A stretch of 64,000 nt of DNA. Source: Synanceia verrucosa. Its lineage: Eukaryota > Chordata > Actinopteri > Perciformes > Synanceiidae. The notes below the pieces were generated by a model. That model saw only the letters and a program-made list of their open reading frames with translations. It ran no database searches and had not been told where the DNA came from. Position 1 is the first letter of the stretch. Each line of letters opens with the position of its first letter. The DNA lies in NCBI GenBank assembly GCA_029721515.1, contig CM056567.1, positions 9,387,507 to 9,451,506 on the forward strand, written 5' to 3'. Shown here in pieces: positions 1 through 12,191 of this stretch. Position numbers and translations under genes: made by a program.

Positions 1-1697
1 AATGAGGAGTGTACCTACCATGGCACATAACTATCGTAGCAGGAATGTGTTAACTTGACAGTGTTTGATTACTTAATGACTGCCACTTTCTTAACACAGC
101 ATCAAAGCAGCCCACTTAAAACACTCCCCTTGCATTACTAGTTACAGTTGAAGAGGAATGTGTTCCTTCATGCAAAAATATATTCAATATGCTTAAGCTA
201 ATGTTTCAACAGTGTTCAATAAACTTGACATGAAAACTAACCTTCAAAGGCTACTACTGCTTGTGTTATCAGCGCTATCAGTAATAACATGTTATCACTT
301 TAGGCAGGTGCGGATTTTTTTCCCAAATTACAGGTAGCAAAACTTTTTGAGTAATGTTGTAATTAAAGATGTTAAAATTTTTGACTCGTAAAACTCTCTC
401 ATTTTTAATGAGGTTTTAGGGAACTGTGCTGTGCCTGTCTGCCTGCCTCCATGCCTCCTCCGGTTCTGACACGTCGCCTTGGTAGGTTGCTTCCTGCTGC
501 ATTCAAAACTATCGGAGACTTGGCTTATTACATACCCTAAAATGCACTTGAAATACCATTTCGACATACATATTCCAATTAACAGACAGTGTCCAATTGA
601 GCAGGGTCTTTCTTTAAAAACTAGTCTAGACTAGTTGGATCACATGAATAACTAAACAGTGAAAAGAGAACTTAAAAGTCGTTTCACCAGAACAAATCAG
701 TTAGTGAATTAACATGCCGAGACTATTTTTTTCCTCATTTTTTTTTCTACGATGCAATACCTTATGTCACATTATTTCCGGAAACAGAATGATACACGCG
801 TATCAATACATTTACGATTTGTATATTGTGGTTTTTGGTTGTAAATCCTATTGATAGTGTTAGAAGAAGCTCTCAAGCGTGGGGGGAGAGCCTCAGAAGA
901 GCCCCTGAACGCAGCACTACAACAAACCCAGCTGCTTGGCGGTTGAATCGTAAACTAGTATGCAGGATGGTTGGATTCACTATTTTATCAGGCTACAGCA
1001 CCCTACTACGGGGTTTGACTGACACGTTTCCAGTGTAAAATTTCAACGTAACCAATTTAAATTAATTAATGACACCATTATGCAAATGAGCGGATAATAT
1101 AACTCGCTAACCTAATTTACGTCGAGCACAACGAACGGGAACATATTCAAAAGACAGCCGTTAAAAAAAGAAGTGTACATTTTTTCGGGATTTAACTTGA
1201 GCTCTATGTGGATGGGGCGACGAGTGCACCCAAGCCATCTCTCATTACACTGTCTGCAAACTAAAATCATGACTTAAATCTCCTATATTTAAACGTCCGT
1301 TGCTTTTATTTATATGATTTGAACGAGTTGAAGACTCGCGAGGAGAGTGAAAGGGCAGGCTGACGGTTGGAAGATGAACTACGTCGGGTTACATTTAACA
1401 TCTCTGAATATGTGTTATATTCGTTTATTTTTGTTTTTCTTTATCAATCATTTAATTGATTTAATAACTGAGAAATATCGCTTATTGGCTAACTCTTGTG
1501 TAGTAACGTCACAACGCCTTGCTAGCTGACTCAGCCCCTCGAAATGTCACTTTACCGGTGTGCTCCATTCATTCATTCATTCATTTAAATATTCAAGACA
1601 TATCCTCTTAAAACCATCTTCTTGCGCTGCCTGGTGAGTCGGTATAGATAAGAAATAAAAGCTAAACGATAATTTTGTAAGCAATAAATGAACTCAC
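1..1697 (-). other. mfsd2a intron 1 (5' part)
   Basis: AT-rich sequence downstream (minus strand) of the mfsd2a exon 1 donor. I looked for the conserved exon 2 motif around the first membrane helix (KLCYALGGAPYQ-like) and did not find it. Open frames at 328-567 and 826-1038 match nothing I know. A short (ATTC)4 run lies near 1566-1585. Nothing else is recognisable. Confidence 0.6.
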
Positions 1698-1787
1698 CTT
1701 CCTGGCGAGCGAGATACCATCTGAGCTGACAGGTTTATTCAATAAACTGGCGTTGGAGTATTGTTCGCCTCCTTCTCCTTTCGCCAT
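1698..1787 (-). CDS. mfsd2a: mfsd2a first coding exon (partial gene)
   Basis: This is the first coding exon of the sodium-dependent lysophosphatidylcholine symporter MFSD2A, a 12-helix major-facilitator protein that carries DHA-lysolipids into brain and eye. Reading the minus strand from the ATG at 1787 gives exactly 30 codons, beginning MAKGEGGEQYSNASLL and ending LARK. They run into a consensus donor AAG|GTGAGT (exon ends 1698, phase 0). The MAKGEG start is the one I recall for human and fish MFSD2A; this cytosolic tail precedes the first transmembrane helix. The frame stays open upstream of this ATG, so a longer N-terminus is not formally excluded, but the family start favours 1787. Exon 2, with the first helix, is not seen between 1 and 1697, so it lies outside the window. 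Position and orientation, divergent from mycl, agree with the human gene order. Teleosts have two mfsd2a copies; which one this is cannot be told. Confidence 0.8.
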
Positions 1788-4700
1788 AGCAGAGTCGCTC
1801 GGTTGAACTTGACAGAAAAAAAGCTGAAATAATACAAATCTTTCGAGAAAGTTTAAGGAAACGCGTTCAGTTGTGTCGACGAGGTGTACAATGTGAATCA
1901 AAACTGAGAGGATGCGGAGGCAGAAAGGGTGGATGTAGTAATTTTTAGAGCTACCCGCCCCTTTCAACGTGCCATTCACCCCATGTATCACCCCGCCCCT
2001 CTGAAGGCGGATCACAATCAGGCGGACTGTCTGCTCACACTGATCCAACGTCACCATCATCAAGCTGCAGGCGCTGTGTTGGAAGATAAGAAATCAAAAT
2101 TTCCATCATCTACATTTCTCGAATTCTCAGCAAAGAGAAAAGATGTAAATCGTATCCTGCCCATATCACTGTTTGTGCTGAAAATGTCAGATGTTACATA
2201 TCTATAAACAAACACAGGCCGCTGTTTCATCCATAATAACTTGCAGGGAGGACACTGAGAGGTCATGTCCTAAGTGTAGGCTTCACATGGTGAGTTGAAA
2301 GAGCATTTCAGACCTTCATGTTACCAAATAAAACATGCAAAAATCATAATTAAATAGTTAACCAAATCAGTAATAAATTAAAGACCCCCTGCTTTTGTCA
2401 GGTGGTATATTGACTTCAGTATTTGGCTATAATTCTGTATATATAGTATTGTTTTTCCTACTATATATCTATTGCTATATCCACCATAGATTCTGATGAT
2501 ATCTTAATAAACTATTGAGTTATGTATGTGTGTTGTTGAAATGTCCATTCTGGTCTGAAAGTGGATCAATAGAAAGCTATATTTTGTCATTTCAATTGAA
2601 AAAAAATTATCAGATCAAATATATTACACAAGTACCAAATATTAGTATGAGTACCAAAGAGTAGCAAATGTCATCATCACAGAAAATACATGTCCTTAAA
2701 GGATATCACCTTGGAAAGATATTGCCTACAGGTGACACCCTAAATGCCCCTTGTGAGGAATACAAACTGTGCAGTAAGTCATGCTTCAGTGATAAGTTTC
2801 AATTGATACAAACACACAGAGTTGATATATTACTCTATATTCTGAAAATACTTTTGGGTATATTTTTTATTAGTTTTATGAGTGAATACTAGCCAGGGAA
2901 TGTGATCTACATACACACACACTTCTTTATATACATTTTGCATTTTGGAGTGGCTCCACAGTTTGTGTTTGTTTCTGTCGTCTCCAGTCAATCATGGTCC
3001 AGCTCAGCTTAAACAAGTCATACCTACTGCTGTCATCTCAGAGCGACCGCCTTCCTCTGTACTGACCATCAATGAAGACGGTTCAAAGCAACCATTTTAA
3101 CATCCTTTAATACGGACGTGCATATATCCCGGCTGCTGGAGGCACACGGGATTCCTCATGTGTGACAGAACAAACAACAACTTTTCTCAAGTGGCTTCTC
3201 AGGTGAAGTTTGCTAGCTCTCTGACTCAGTCCTTTCTTTGTAAAATGTCTTCTGCTGGAGGCTGTGCACGTATGTGTTCCCATTTTAGCTGAGCACACAT
3301 GCCTACAGTATACATATGCAGTAAACACACAACCACCGTTAGTTTGAATGCTCATCTTTGTGCCCAATGGGAACCTCTGGATTGCAGGAGAGGTATAGAT
3401 GTTTACAGTGTTTACTTACGACACACACACCCCAACAGGCTTCACACAGGTATGAGCGCACACACCTGATGCCTCCCCCAGAACAAACATTTACAAAGCA
3501 GCTTAATCTCCATACACATATTTGTTTACTCTCACCGGATACACACCTCTAAAGAGGAACTCTCCCATCTACATCGTTAAGGTTCTGATTGTTGAACTCA
3601 ATCTTGCCAACTGTACAGTCACGTTCAGGTCAGACGCACACATGGTGTGAGGCTGTAGCCCAATGCCCCGGACAAATCAATGTGTGTCAACATGCTGCAG
3701 ATTAGATAAGACAGTATGTCACTTACCACTCTTTGTCCACACTCTTGACAGTTGTCTGCTCATTTTTGAGCTAATTGCAATATATTTAAAGGATCTGTTG
3801 CAAAGCCTCTGGTGCAAAGAGCTACTGGTCTGTTGGAAAATTATGCATGTTGAAATATTATCTGCCAAAAGCAATACTGACTGTCTGCAAGGCTACTCTC
3901 GCACGGAAGGAAGGAGGGTTTGAGACATGTCGATGGTAATATTGCAAGACTGACAGACACTGACTGACGACAGTTTCAAGGAAACAAAGGAAAGAAGGCA
4001 GCATGATATAACTGAAGTAAGACACATCCCCGATATGCAGGAATTACAACATAATTTGTGCAATTAAAGAGTGACTGTTCAACTATTTAATAACTGTGGA
4101 ACAAGCTATTTTCATCCTGCAAATGTTGAAAAGAAGTTGACTTCATTAGCAATAAAACACTAAGACATTTAGCAGCTACAGCCTCATGTGCTTTGACATG
4201 ACCAGCTTCTGGTGGTTGATTTGAGGGTCAGATACCTTTACTGATTCAGTGTGCTGACTTTATGCCTCCAGCATGTGCAGTTATTCTCATCACTTACTGT
4301 TTACACCATTATAATTATTCTCTTTAGTTTAATGAATTTTAATTGTGGATTCAGCTTACCTGTATATGTTAATTGCATATTGCCAGTTCACTGACTCCAC
4401 TTTGCCACTGTTATTCTCGTATTGACCATTATCCAGACACACAGAAGCTCTGACTATTTAAAGCCAGACTATTTTTATTTTTATTATAATTATTTCTTAT
4501 AAATTAATTCATGAGAATCTGAACATGTTTGGTTCATACGCTCAAATGTTTAGCAGCAATTGCCAGTCCTGCAATCTTATTTTTGTCTTTTCTGTGTGCT
4601 GCTCATCTAAACCAAGAGGGACTTGTCCTAACTGAGAAACCAAATTCTCTTTCATTTATTTGCAACAAGACAAAGACTGTACACTCTGCATCCTCAGAGA

Positions 4701-6070
4701 CCTAACCCTAACCCAACAAGCTACTTTCCCATGGATCACATTTCTTTTGATTTAGCTGCTGAAAAGGCAGCAGAAATGTTTGGTGTGAATGCCGGGTGTT
4801 GGTTTGCGGTGCTGTGACAGTAACATTACATGACATACACTGTATGTACTGCATAGTTGTTGTTTGGCGTGAGTTTGTGTGCATGTGTGTGTCACATTTG
4901 CACTTGTGATGACTGTACTGAGTACAAGTGGACATTATTATGTGAGTCTCATGACTGTGTGTATCTGTTGCCAAACACTGTGTGTGAATGTCTGAGAGAG
5001 AGCAATGCAACACAATGAATGCAAAGGCCGTCCAGTAGGTCAAGCTTTGTGTGCGTCATGTTAACCAGGCAGCAGGACATAGCTTCAGGTGGGATGGAAA
5101 CTCCAGAGGGAAGGCAGTACACACATACACACACACAAAGACACAAACAGAGAGGCCTTGTGTCATGTGCCTTGTGTCCAGACGTTCAGATATTTTCCAT
5201 AAAGTGTGTTTCAGAAAAGACATGCAATTAGCTGGGAAGCAGTTGTTTCTCTGTCTGGGTCAAATGATTTTGAACCAGCTGAAATGCAAAGTTTATGTGC
5301 AACACCTCTGAGCTATAAAAGGACACAGGGATTAACTTCAGATTCAACAAATATTTATTTCTGTGATCACAGATTCTTCTTGTGTTATGTACTACCCGTT
5401 GCAACTTGCATCAAAATTTGCACCCTTTCACTTTCCTGCATCCGCACAGTCATATTTGTGTTGATGCAACACCACTTGTAGGTAACAAGTGAAATGACAA
5501 GGAAACACTTGTATGCATAGAGTTTACGATGGAGGAAGAGATTCATTTCCCTAATTCCAAGCAGAAAGCCAGGCCATTTAGCTCAGCTTCAGCCTTGCTC
5601 TGTAGCAGTAAAATCACTACAAAACTTACCAATTTCAATGTAGATCTGGTCAGAAATTTATGTACCAGACATGTACGATCAGCAGTGATGTCCTGTTCAT
5701 CCCTGCATACAGTATCTGTTTAACTCTTTAACTGTGTGGAAGCTTCCAGCATGACAGCGAGCTTATCTTCTAGGCTATATTATAAAAGGGATGTTAGTCC
5801 ACATCAGATGTTTTCAGTCCTGCCAAGTAGTGACTCACTGAGGGCCACATCACTGATTTAAACCTTGGTTGCGCTGGCATTGCCACATTTTTTTCTGCTT
5901 GAGTCATGCTGCTTTTTCTCTATTATTTATGTTAATAAGTTATTCTCTAATGGCACACCCAATGAAGAAGGAAGTGACCGTTTTAAGCCATTGTGTAAAA
6001 CCAGGTGCATTTATCTTATAATCTTGTAATTGTATAACGATAATTATACATGTATAAAGAAAAGTGGCAT

Positions 6071-6105
<35 letters not shown>

Positions 6106-9040
6106 TAGCTACAGTATCCTCAGGCACTGATGGTGCAACTGTTGTATGAAAGCATGAAAGATGCTTCATTGTTTAAGGCAAATGTAGATAAGATGATATA
6201 AAGTCGACAGTGCTCTACAGCAGAAAGCATGCTGTTTTCAGTAAAGGACACTTGTTCCTGACTGGAAACCTTGATTCCTCTGTCGCCGTGTTGCTCTCCA
6301 ACCAATGACTCCCACTGGGTAGAAGGTGGGAAAATGATAGTTTATGCCAGCGTTCACTGTGTTGTGGATACTGGGGTGATTGTTTCAAAGTTCATTTGTG
6401 GCTCAGACAGAACATTGTACCTGGACGTTATCAGGGTGGACTGACCTCGTTGGCATCAACAGACTTGTGATGTCACAGTGTTTATGTTGGTTGTCTGCCT
6501 CATTTTTTCATCTCAGGTCACAGAGGCCTTAGGTGTTCGTTGTGTTAGAATGACTTACATAAAGGAGCAATCACACACTGGTTGGCTCAAACTGCTTTCT
6601 ACTTCATGTCCCAGAAATCATATAATGTCATGTTAATAAACTGAATTTGCCTCTTGGAGCCACTTAGGAATCAAACAAAGGATCTTAAGAACTATTAAAA
6701 AGGCTCTTCTCACTGTTGGGGCTCCACATATTCATGCTTAAAATGAGTCATCCCACAACAGCAGGAGGGTTCACATGTTTTCAAGTCAATTTTCTGCACA
6801 GTTCAAGATACATAAAGTGAGTAGGAATCATATTGGCAAAGATCATAGCGTAATGTAAACCTCACACTGAGAGATATCGTTTTCATGTCAACACTGCTAT
6901 GGGTCTTATATATCTTGATGAGATGCTGCAGATATCAGAGAAGCTCCTGGGATTTTCAGGCACCGCTGAAGGGAAAGAATGAGAACGGGATATTTGTGAG
7001 AAAGAAAAGAAGTCAGCGTTGACATGCATGGACAACAGTTCAGGAAGAGTACATCACCAACACAGATAAACAGGTATAACTGTTGAACCAAAATCTGGTT
7101 TAATAATAAGCCTTCCTGTCCTGCACTCCACCCATGTTGAACTCACAAAACCAACTATCCTCTAGCTTCTGATATTTTTAATTCCTCTCTTCTTTTGAAG
7201 AGCACAGCTTTATGACATTCATTTCAAGACACCACTCTAATATAAAGCTACGACCAAATGTCATTTATAGCATTAAAGACTAAGACCCAGCAGTTTGACA
7301 TATGCCAGGTCAGTTTTTAGACTTCAGTAAACTGCCAGCCTCTCTATTTGGGCATTGAGACAGTAGTTGAGGTCTGCCCTTCTACCCAGAAAAGACTGTG
7401 ATGTTTAATTTCTGTGTGCAGGGTTAAAAGAGATCAATATTATACAGTATGTCCTAACAGGTGGGACAGTGTGTTCATAGACAGCAGTAGGCAGCGGAAG
7501 CATAAAGTAGAGTAAAGGGCAAACTCTGATACAAAATACAGACACGTTGCTGATGGACACATCATAAAAATCACAAGTCAAAGTCCAGGTTTAATTTGTA
7601 GAATTCCACCGGTTCTTAAGACACAGTTTATAGAAGCCAGGTCCATTATCACGTTATCTATTATTACTGTCAGTAAGCAATTAAATGACGCCTTTACAAC
7701 ATGTTTTATTATGTTATGACTGCCCTGTCTTCATCTTGGATCATGTGCTCTGTGGTAGGTCACTGTGGTGTGACTATGTAATGATTTAGCCAGAGATCAC
7801 ATCAGGGTGACCAAGGTCATTTTGACTCTCAAGTACAGATAAGTCAGGTGAAAAATACAGACACCGTCGGTCAGTAACTTTCATGCTACATGAAAGAGCA
7901 GCAGGGGTTGTTTCCGGTGAGCCGTCAGATTGTTGTGTTGATGTCAAATGCTCATCATCTGACACTGTGTGTGTGGACAAGAGGAGCAGCTGGGCGTCAT
8001 AATAGACTCCACTCACCTGACTGTGTATGGTTATGCTATCAGGACGGGTTATTTATGTTTAGAATGGAAACAGTGACGTGTTTCTGAGAGAGCAAGAGGC
8101 TTTCTCAGTATGTGTGTGTGTGTGTGTTGTACTAACAGCATGGCATGTTTGCCTCAGCCCCGTGGGAGAAAATAGACAAGGGCAGTCAAAGGAAATCAGA
8201 GTTTACAAGTTCACTGTCGGTGTGTTGGCTTGTAACACTTTGTGATCTGGTTGTGTGTGTCAGTATGTGCATTTCTCTTTCAATCACTTGTTTTGAAGTT
8301 CAAATCACTGACAGACATTCAGACACTCTCTCAAATAAAACAGTGGACTCACTCGTAGGTTACTCATCTACAAAAGTAAACCATTATCTAGCATCATTAG
8401 CCATTATCTTTATTACCTCTATTGAGATATCCCAGTTAATGTTTCCTGCTCTCTGTGACCTCTCAAATAGTAGCTCTGAAGAGGACCTCTTTCAAGAGTG
8501 GGATATCAGTTCTGAAATGGTTTATAATGGCTGGCATAAGAGTGGAGTGACAACAATATTTTGCCCACAAACAGTGATTTTATCTTTTAGCTTCCCTCTT
8601 GAAGAGGACTCATCTGAACAAAACAGCTCCAATAGCACCTCATTAAAATCTGCCCATTAGTCAGTTCAAATCTTTATTTTCCCACATCAGTAAATTAATG
8701 TTGCTGCAGATTTCCATGGGAACAAACCAGTGAGAAGGAGGGACTGTATGGAGGATCATGAGTAGGGATATTAGATGCCTATCTATATGAAAAATATGAC
8801 CTCTACAGAATATACAGCCTTTGTTGTCCCTTTAAAATATAATATTAAGTATTCAAGTCCAGTTTATCAGAATAAATACCAAAGCACTGATAGCCCCTTC
8901 TTGTTCTTTATGGTCTGGCAGCTGTGGAAGTTAATGATCATACACCACATTAACACAATAACCACCTGTTATAGAATAATATAATACATTGTTAAGGTGA
9001 TTGTGGAGAAAATATTTACACCACATAGTTCTGTAACTCT
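1788..9040. other. Intergenic spacer, mfsd2a side
   Basis: The stretch from about 1788 to 2100 should hold the 5' UTR and promoter of mfsd2a on the minus strand; no TATA box is obvious. The rest is AT-rich with no recognisable exon. It holds a (CA)n microsatellite at 6074-6104, a short (TG)n at about 8109-8128, and a 171-codon plus-strand open frame at 8145-8660 that resembles nothing I know. Confidence 0.5.
6074..6104. repeat. (CA)n microsatellite
   Basis: About 15 uninterrupted CA units. Confidence 0.95.
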
Positions 9041-9041
9041 A

Positions 9042-9055
9042 CTGCCACCTACTGG
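9042..9055 (-). promoter_or_regulatory. Candidate CTCF core motif
   Basis: The minus strand reads CCAGTAGGTGGCAG, which fits the CTCF core CCASYAGRKGGCRS at all 14 positions. It lies in the spacer between mfsd2a and mycl. Binding cannot be judged from sequence, and such motifs also occur inside dispersed repeats. Confidence 0.4.
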
Positions 9056-9436
9056 AAAAGTTATAGAATCACAGTTTTTTTTTTTTTAAAGCTGCAGTTT
9101 TTCAAAGGTCTTCACACAGTCAGCACGGTGGATGTGGACTTTTCATAGCTTTGATATGTCATGCATTCAATAAGCTCATCCCATTCATTCATACATTGTT
9201 TTTCTCAACTGTGCCCATTTCCTGTTAAATCATTCATGTTGATTTGATTTTTGACAAAGCCAAGTCATAAGTTGTCTTCTCCAACCCTGGAAGCACATTT
9301 TACACAACTCACAGTAATTCAGCTTTTCTCAATGTTTCAGCAACACAAAAATATGTATCAGTTGATTCAATATAGCTTTTAAGCCTCCTTGGTTGCAGAA
9401 TTACATGCTCAATACTATATTTAAGATTATGAACAT

Positions 9437-9666
9437 CCATCCATTTTCTACCGCTTATCCTCACATAAGGTCACGGGGGACTGGAGCCTATCCCATCTGT
9501 CTTAGGGTGAAAGGCAGGGTACACCATGGACAAGTCTCCACCTCAACACAGGACACATAGAGACAGACAACACAGAAAGGCCCCGGGCCAGGAATCAAAC
9601 CCGGTACCTTCTTGCTGTGAAGGTACTAGGTACTACAGTGCTAACCACTACACCACTGTACCGCCC
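9437..9666 (-). mobile_element. V-SINE (DANA/HE1-type) lacking its central domain
   Basis: Read on the minus strand this is a tRNA-derived SINE. The head begins GGGCGGTACAGTGG, has the typical GTGGTTAGCACTGTAG stretch, and carries a B-box-like GGTTTGATTCC. The LINE-derived tail passes through GGATAAGCGGTAGAAAATGG and ends in (GGAT)n. The insertion is flanked by perfect 13-bp target-site duplications, AGATTATGAACAT at 9424-9436 and 9667-9679. In intact members, the conserved central domain, with GCATGTTCTCCC-like and TCCTCCCACAGTCC-like segments, lies between head and tail. Here it is absent: GGGGCCTTTCTGTG joins almost directly to GTTGTCTGTCTC, near 9573. The head also carries a small extra GTACCTA-type duplication. 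Confidence 0.85.
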
Positions 9667-9679
9667 AGATTATGAACAT

Positions 9680-11687
9680 TAACATTTTATTTCTGGCATG
9701 CTATGTGCAAGCATTTATATAAAAAATGTTAAGGATCGTAAAAATGGTAACTGCTGTGTTTTCAAAAAGTGAATATAAATAAACAAATGATGATGCTGAT
9801 TTTGTGTTTTGGAACAAAAGTCCTTATCTGTAATCTTGATGTTAGCCAATGGGATGAGGATAAATGAGCTTGTGTGCAGAGAAACAATATGACCAGCAGG
9901 GAGCACTGAAACTCAATAATTCATTCATGTGCACTGCAGCTATTCCAGGAAATGTTCCTTCTTCAGGCTACAAGCTGTAAATGTTTGATGCTTTCTCTGG
10001 TATGTGGAATGACATGGCTGAGCAGAGGTAATAAGTGTCAATCAGCAGGTGAAGTGTGACAGAGCCCATTGGACCATGACCTTTACTGAAGAGATATAAC
10101 TACACAGAAAGCAATTATAACACAATAAAGAGTATTGAGTATTGGCGGAAGTCATGAAGAGTCACTCTCACCCTGTCTCTGTGTTCAGTGACTATAGAGC
10201 ACACCTCCTTTCAAAAGACCTTGCAGTCAAGGTCACAGGAGAGCTGAATATGTGCTCTTAATGCTGAAGTAGTATTTAAGACACTCTGTCATAAATGGAA
10301 ATAAAGTGATAATACGATAATGACATTCATTATCTACCGCTTCTAATTTGTGGACTGAATCAGCCTAGCTGTGGCTGTTCCTAGATATGGCACAAAAGTT
10401 AATCATTCTTCTGTTGGATATGTGGGGTGTTGGCATCTGCATGCTGCCAGTCAGTCAATTGTCATGGATTATGTATATTTATGTTATTATGTAATATTGA
10501 AAAAAATGTCAGAAAATTATTCTGATGGATTGGTTCAATTCCTCTATGTTTATTTAGTAATTGAACATGAACACAGGGGTGTTGCAGCCTACATGGATAT
10601 TAAAGGGTCCCTCTATGAGCATTTATATTGCGGCAAACTACTTCCGATGTAAAGATAAAGTGAAGAATTGTCTACTTGAGCAGAGAATGAAGTTGCTCTC
10701 CCTCTGTGTGTGTTGTATCTTCATGCTTTCTTGCAGCTGAAAATGCTGCCGCGACAACCCTAAAAGTGTAGCTATTTTTCTCCCAGGTTAACACTGTTTG
10801 CTTTGACAGCATCCTTGCCTTTCATAGTGCTTCTGTTGCTATGCTACATTCGGTGTGGAGGCAATGCTCCCTATGTTGCATTTAGCACATTTAAGGAAAC
10901 AGTGTCATTTTCTGCTTTGACAACTTTTTTCACGTTTTCTTGATGGGCTTAAAGAATGCATACCAAATGCTTTAAATTAGCTCCTTTTTGATCAGCAGTT
11001 CCCAAAGTGAATAACGTCATGTAAATGTGATTTCTTTAGGGACTGCTGGGGACACAGCTGACAATTTTCTTTTTCTGTTGTCATCACTTTGCTGACCAGC
11101 AATTCTCAGTCAGTGTCTCTTTTAGTGGGGTGAGGGGAGCATTGGATGATGTCACAGCTATATGTCTGACTGACTGAGTGATTAATCACCAGGGGCTCGG
11201 ACTGGGAGGAGAGGGCATGGGGGATTGTACTGGAATGTGGAAGGGAGGGGCAGAGGACTGATCAATCACAATGATTTACAGGGCTGATCTGAGGATCAGC
11301 ATCTCTGGAGGATACTACATCAGCACAGTCAGACACACATACATGCACATACAAACATGTACAGCGTTATCACAAACACGTGCACATGCATGCAAAAATA
11401 CACACACCCAGCAGACACGTGTACACAAATTACCATCACAGCACCACCCACCCATTGGGTGCTGCTTTTCACCCCCATCCACACTTGAAGAATGTGTCAG
11501 CATGGCAGAAATACAGGTTGGGTAATAACAGTCTGGGTACAAGTGGATTTACTGCTGTGATTGGGACACACACACACACACACACAGGACTGACTGTAAC
11601 CACCACATATTCATATCAGCCACATATTCTCATCATGGTCACTTTATCTTGCAAGAAGGGGGTAGAGGAGATTCAGAGATGAACATA
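9680..11687. other. Intergenic spacer
   Basis: AT-rich sequence with no exon, RNA gene or clear repeat that I recognise, apart from CA-rich tracts near 11330-11410 and 11568-11587. Confidence 0.5.
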
Positions 11688-12191
11688 TACATCAATCAGC
11701 CATAACATTATGACCACTGTCAGGTGAAGTGATTAACACTGATTTTCTCCTCATCATGGCTCCTGGGTTATATCAGGCAAAAAATTAACATTTTTTCCTC
11801 TAAGTTGATGTTACAAGCAGGAAAAATGTTCATGCGTCAGGATTTGAGAGAGTTTGACAACAAGTGATGGTCTAGAGGACTGGGTCAGAGCATCTCCAGA
11901 ACTGCAGCTCTGGTGGGGTGTTCCTGGTCTGCAGTGGTCAGGATCTATCAAAAGTGGTCCAAGGAAGGACCAGTGATGAACCAGAGACAGGGTCCTGAGA
12001 GGATAAGGATCACTGATGCAGGTGGGGAGTGAAGTCTGGTCCTGGTGGTCTGATCAAACAGACCAGAGAAGTTCTGCTGCTGAACATAGAAACGAGTCAG
12101 AATACACAGAGCAGAGCAGTTTGTTGTGTAGAAAAAGAAAGACCATCACAATATTAGGCAAGTGATCATAATGGTACGCCTGATTGGTGTA
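11688..12191 (+). mobile_element. Internally deleted Tc1-like transposon
   Basis: Both ends of a fish Tc1/mariner element are present. The left end is TACATCAATCAGCCATAACA and the right end, reverse complemented, is TACACCAATCAGGCGTACCA, each starting with the TA target. Downstream of the left end is transposase N-terminal coding sequence, with recognisable segments for DLREF, GLGQSISRTAALVGCS-like and IYQKWSKEG-like residues (about 11836-11975). Frameshifts and an in-frame TGA break it. Most of the catalytic domain is missing: at about 12135 the sequence jumps to the right end. About 504 bp in all, so it is non-autonomous. Confidence 0.85.

Noticed and set aside
2060..2266. Frames overlapping the mfsd2a promoter region
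   Set aside because: No homology recognised, and they fall in the expected promoter or 5' UTR of mfsd2a.
4698..4715. Telomere-like CCTAACCCTAACCC
   Set aside because: Only about two and a half units; too short to call an interstitial telomere repeat.
9590..9666. Possible tRNA gene on the minus strand (B-box-like GGTTTGATTCC)
   Set aside because: It is the tRNA-derived head of the V-SINE and does not fold into a full cloverleaf.
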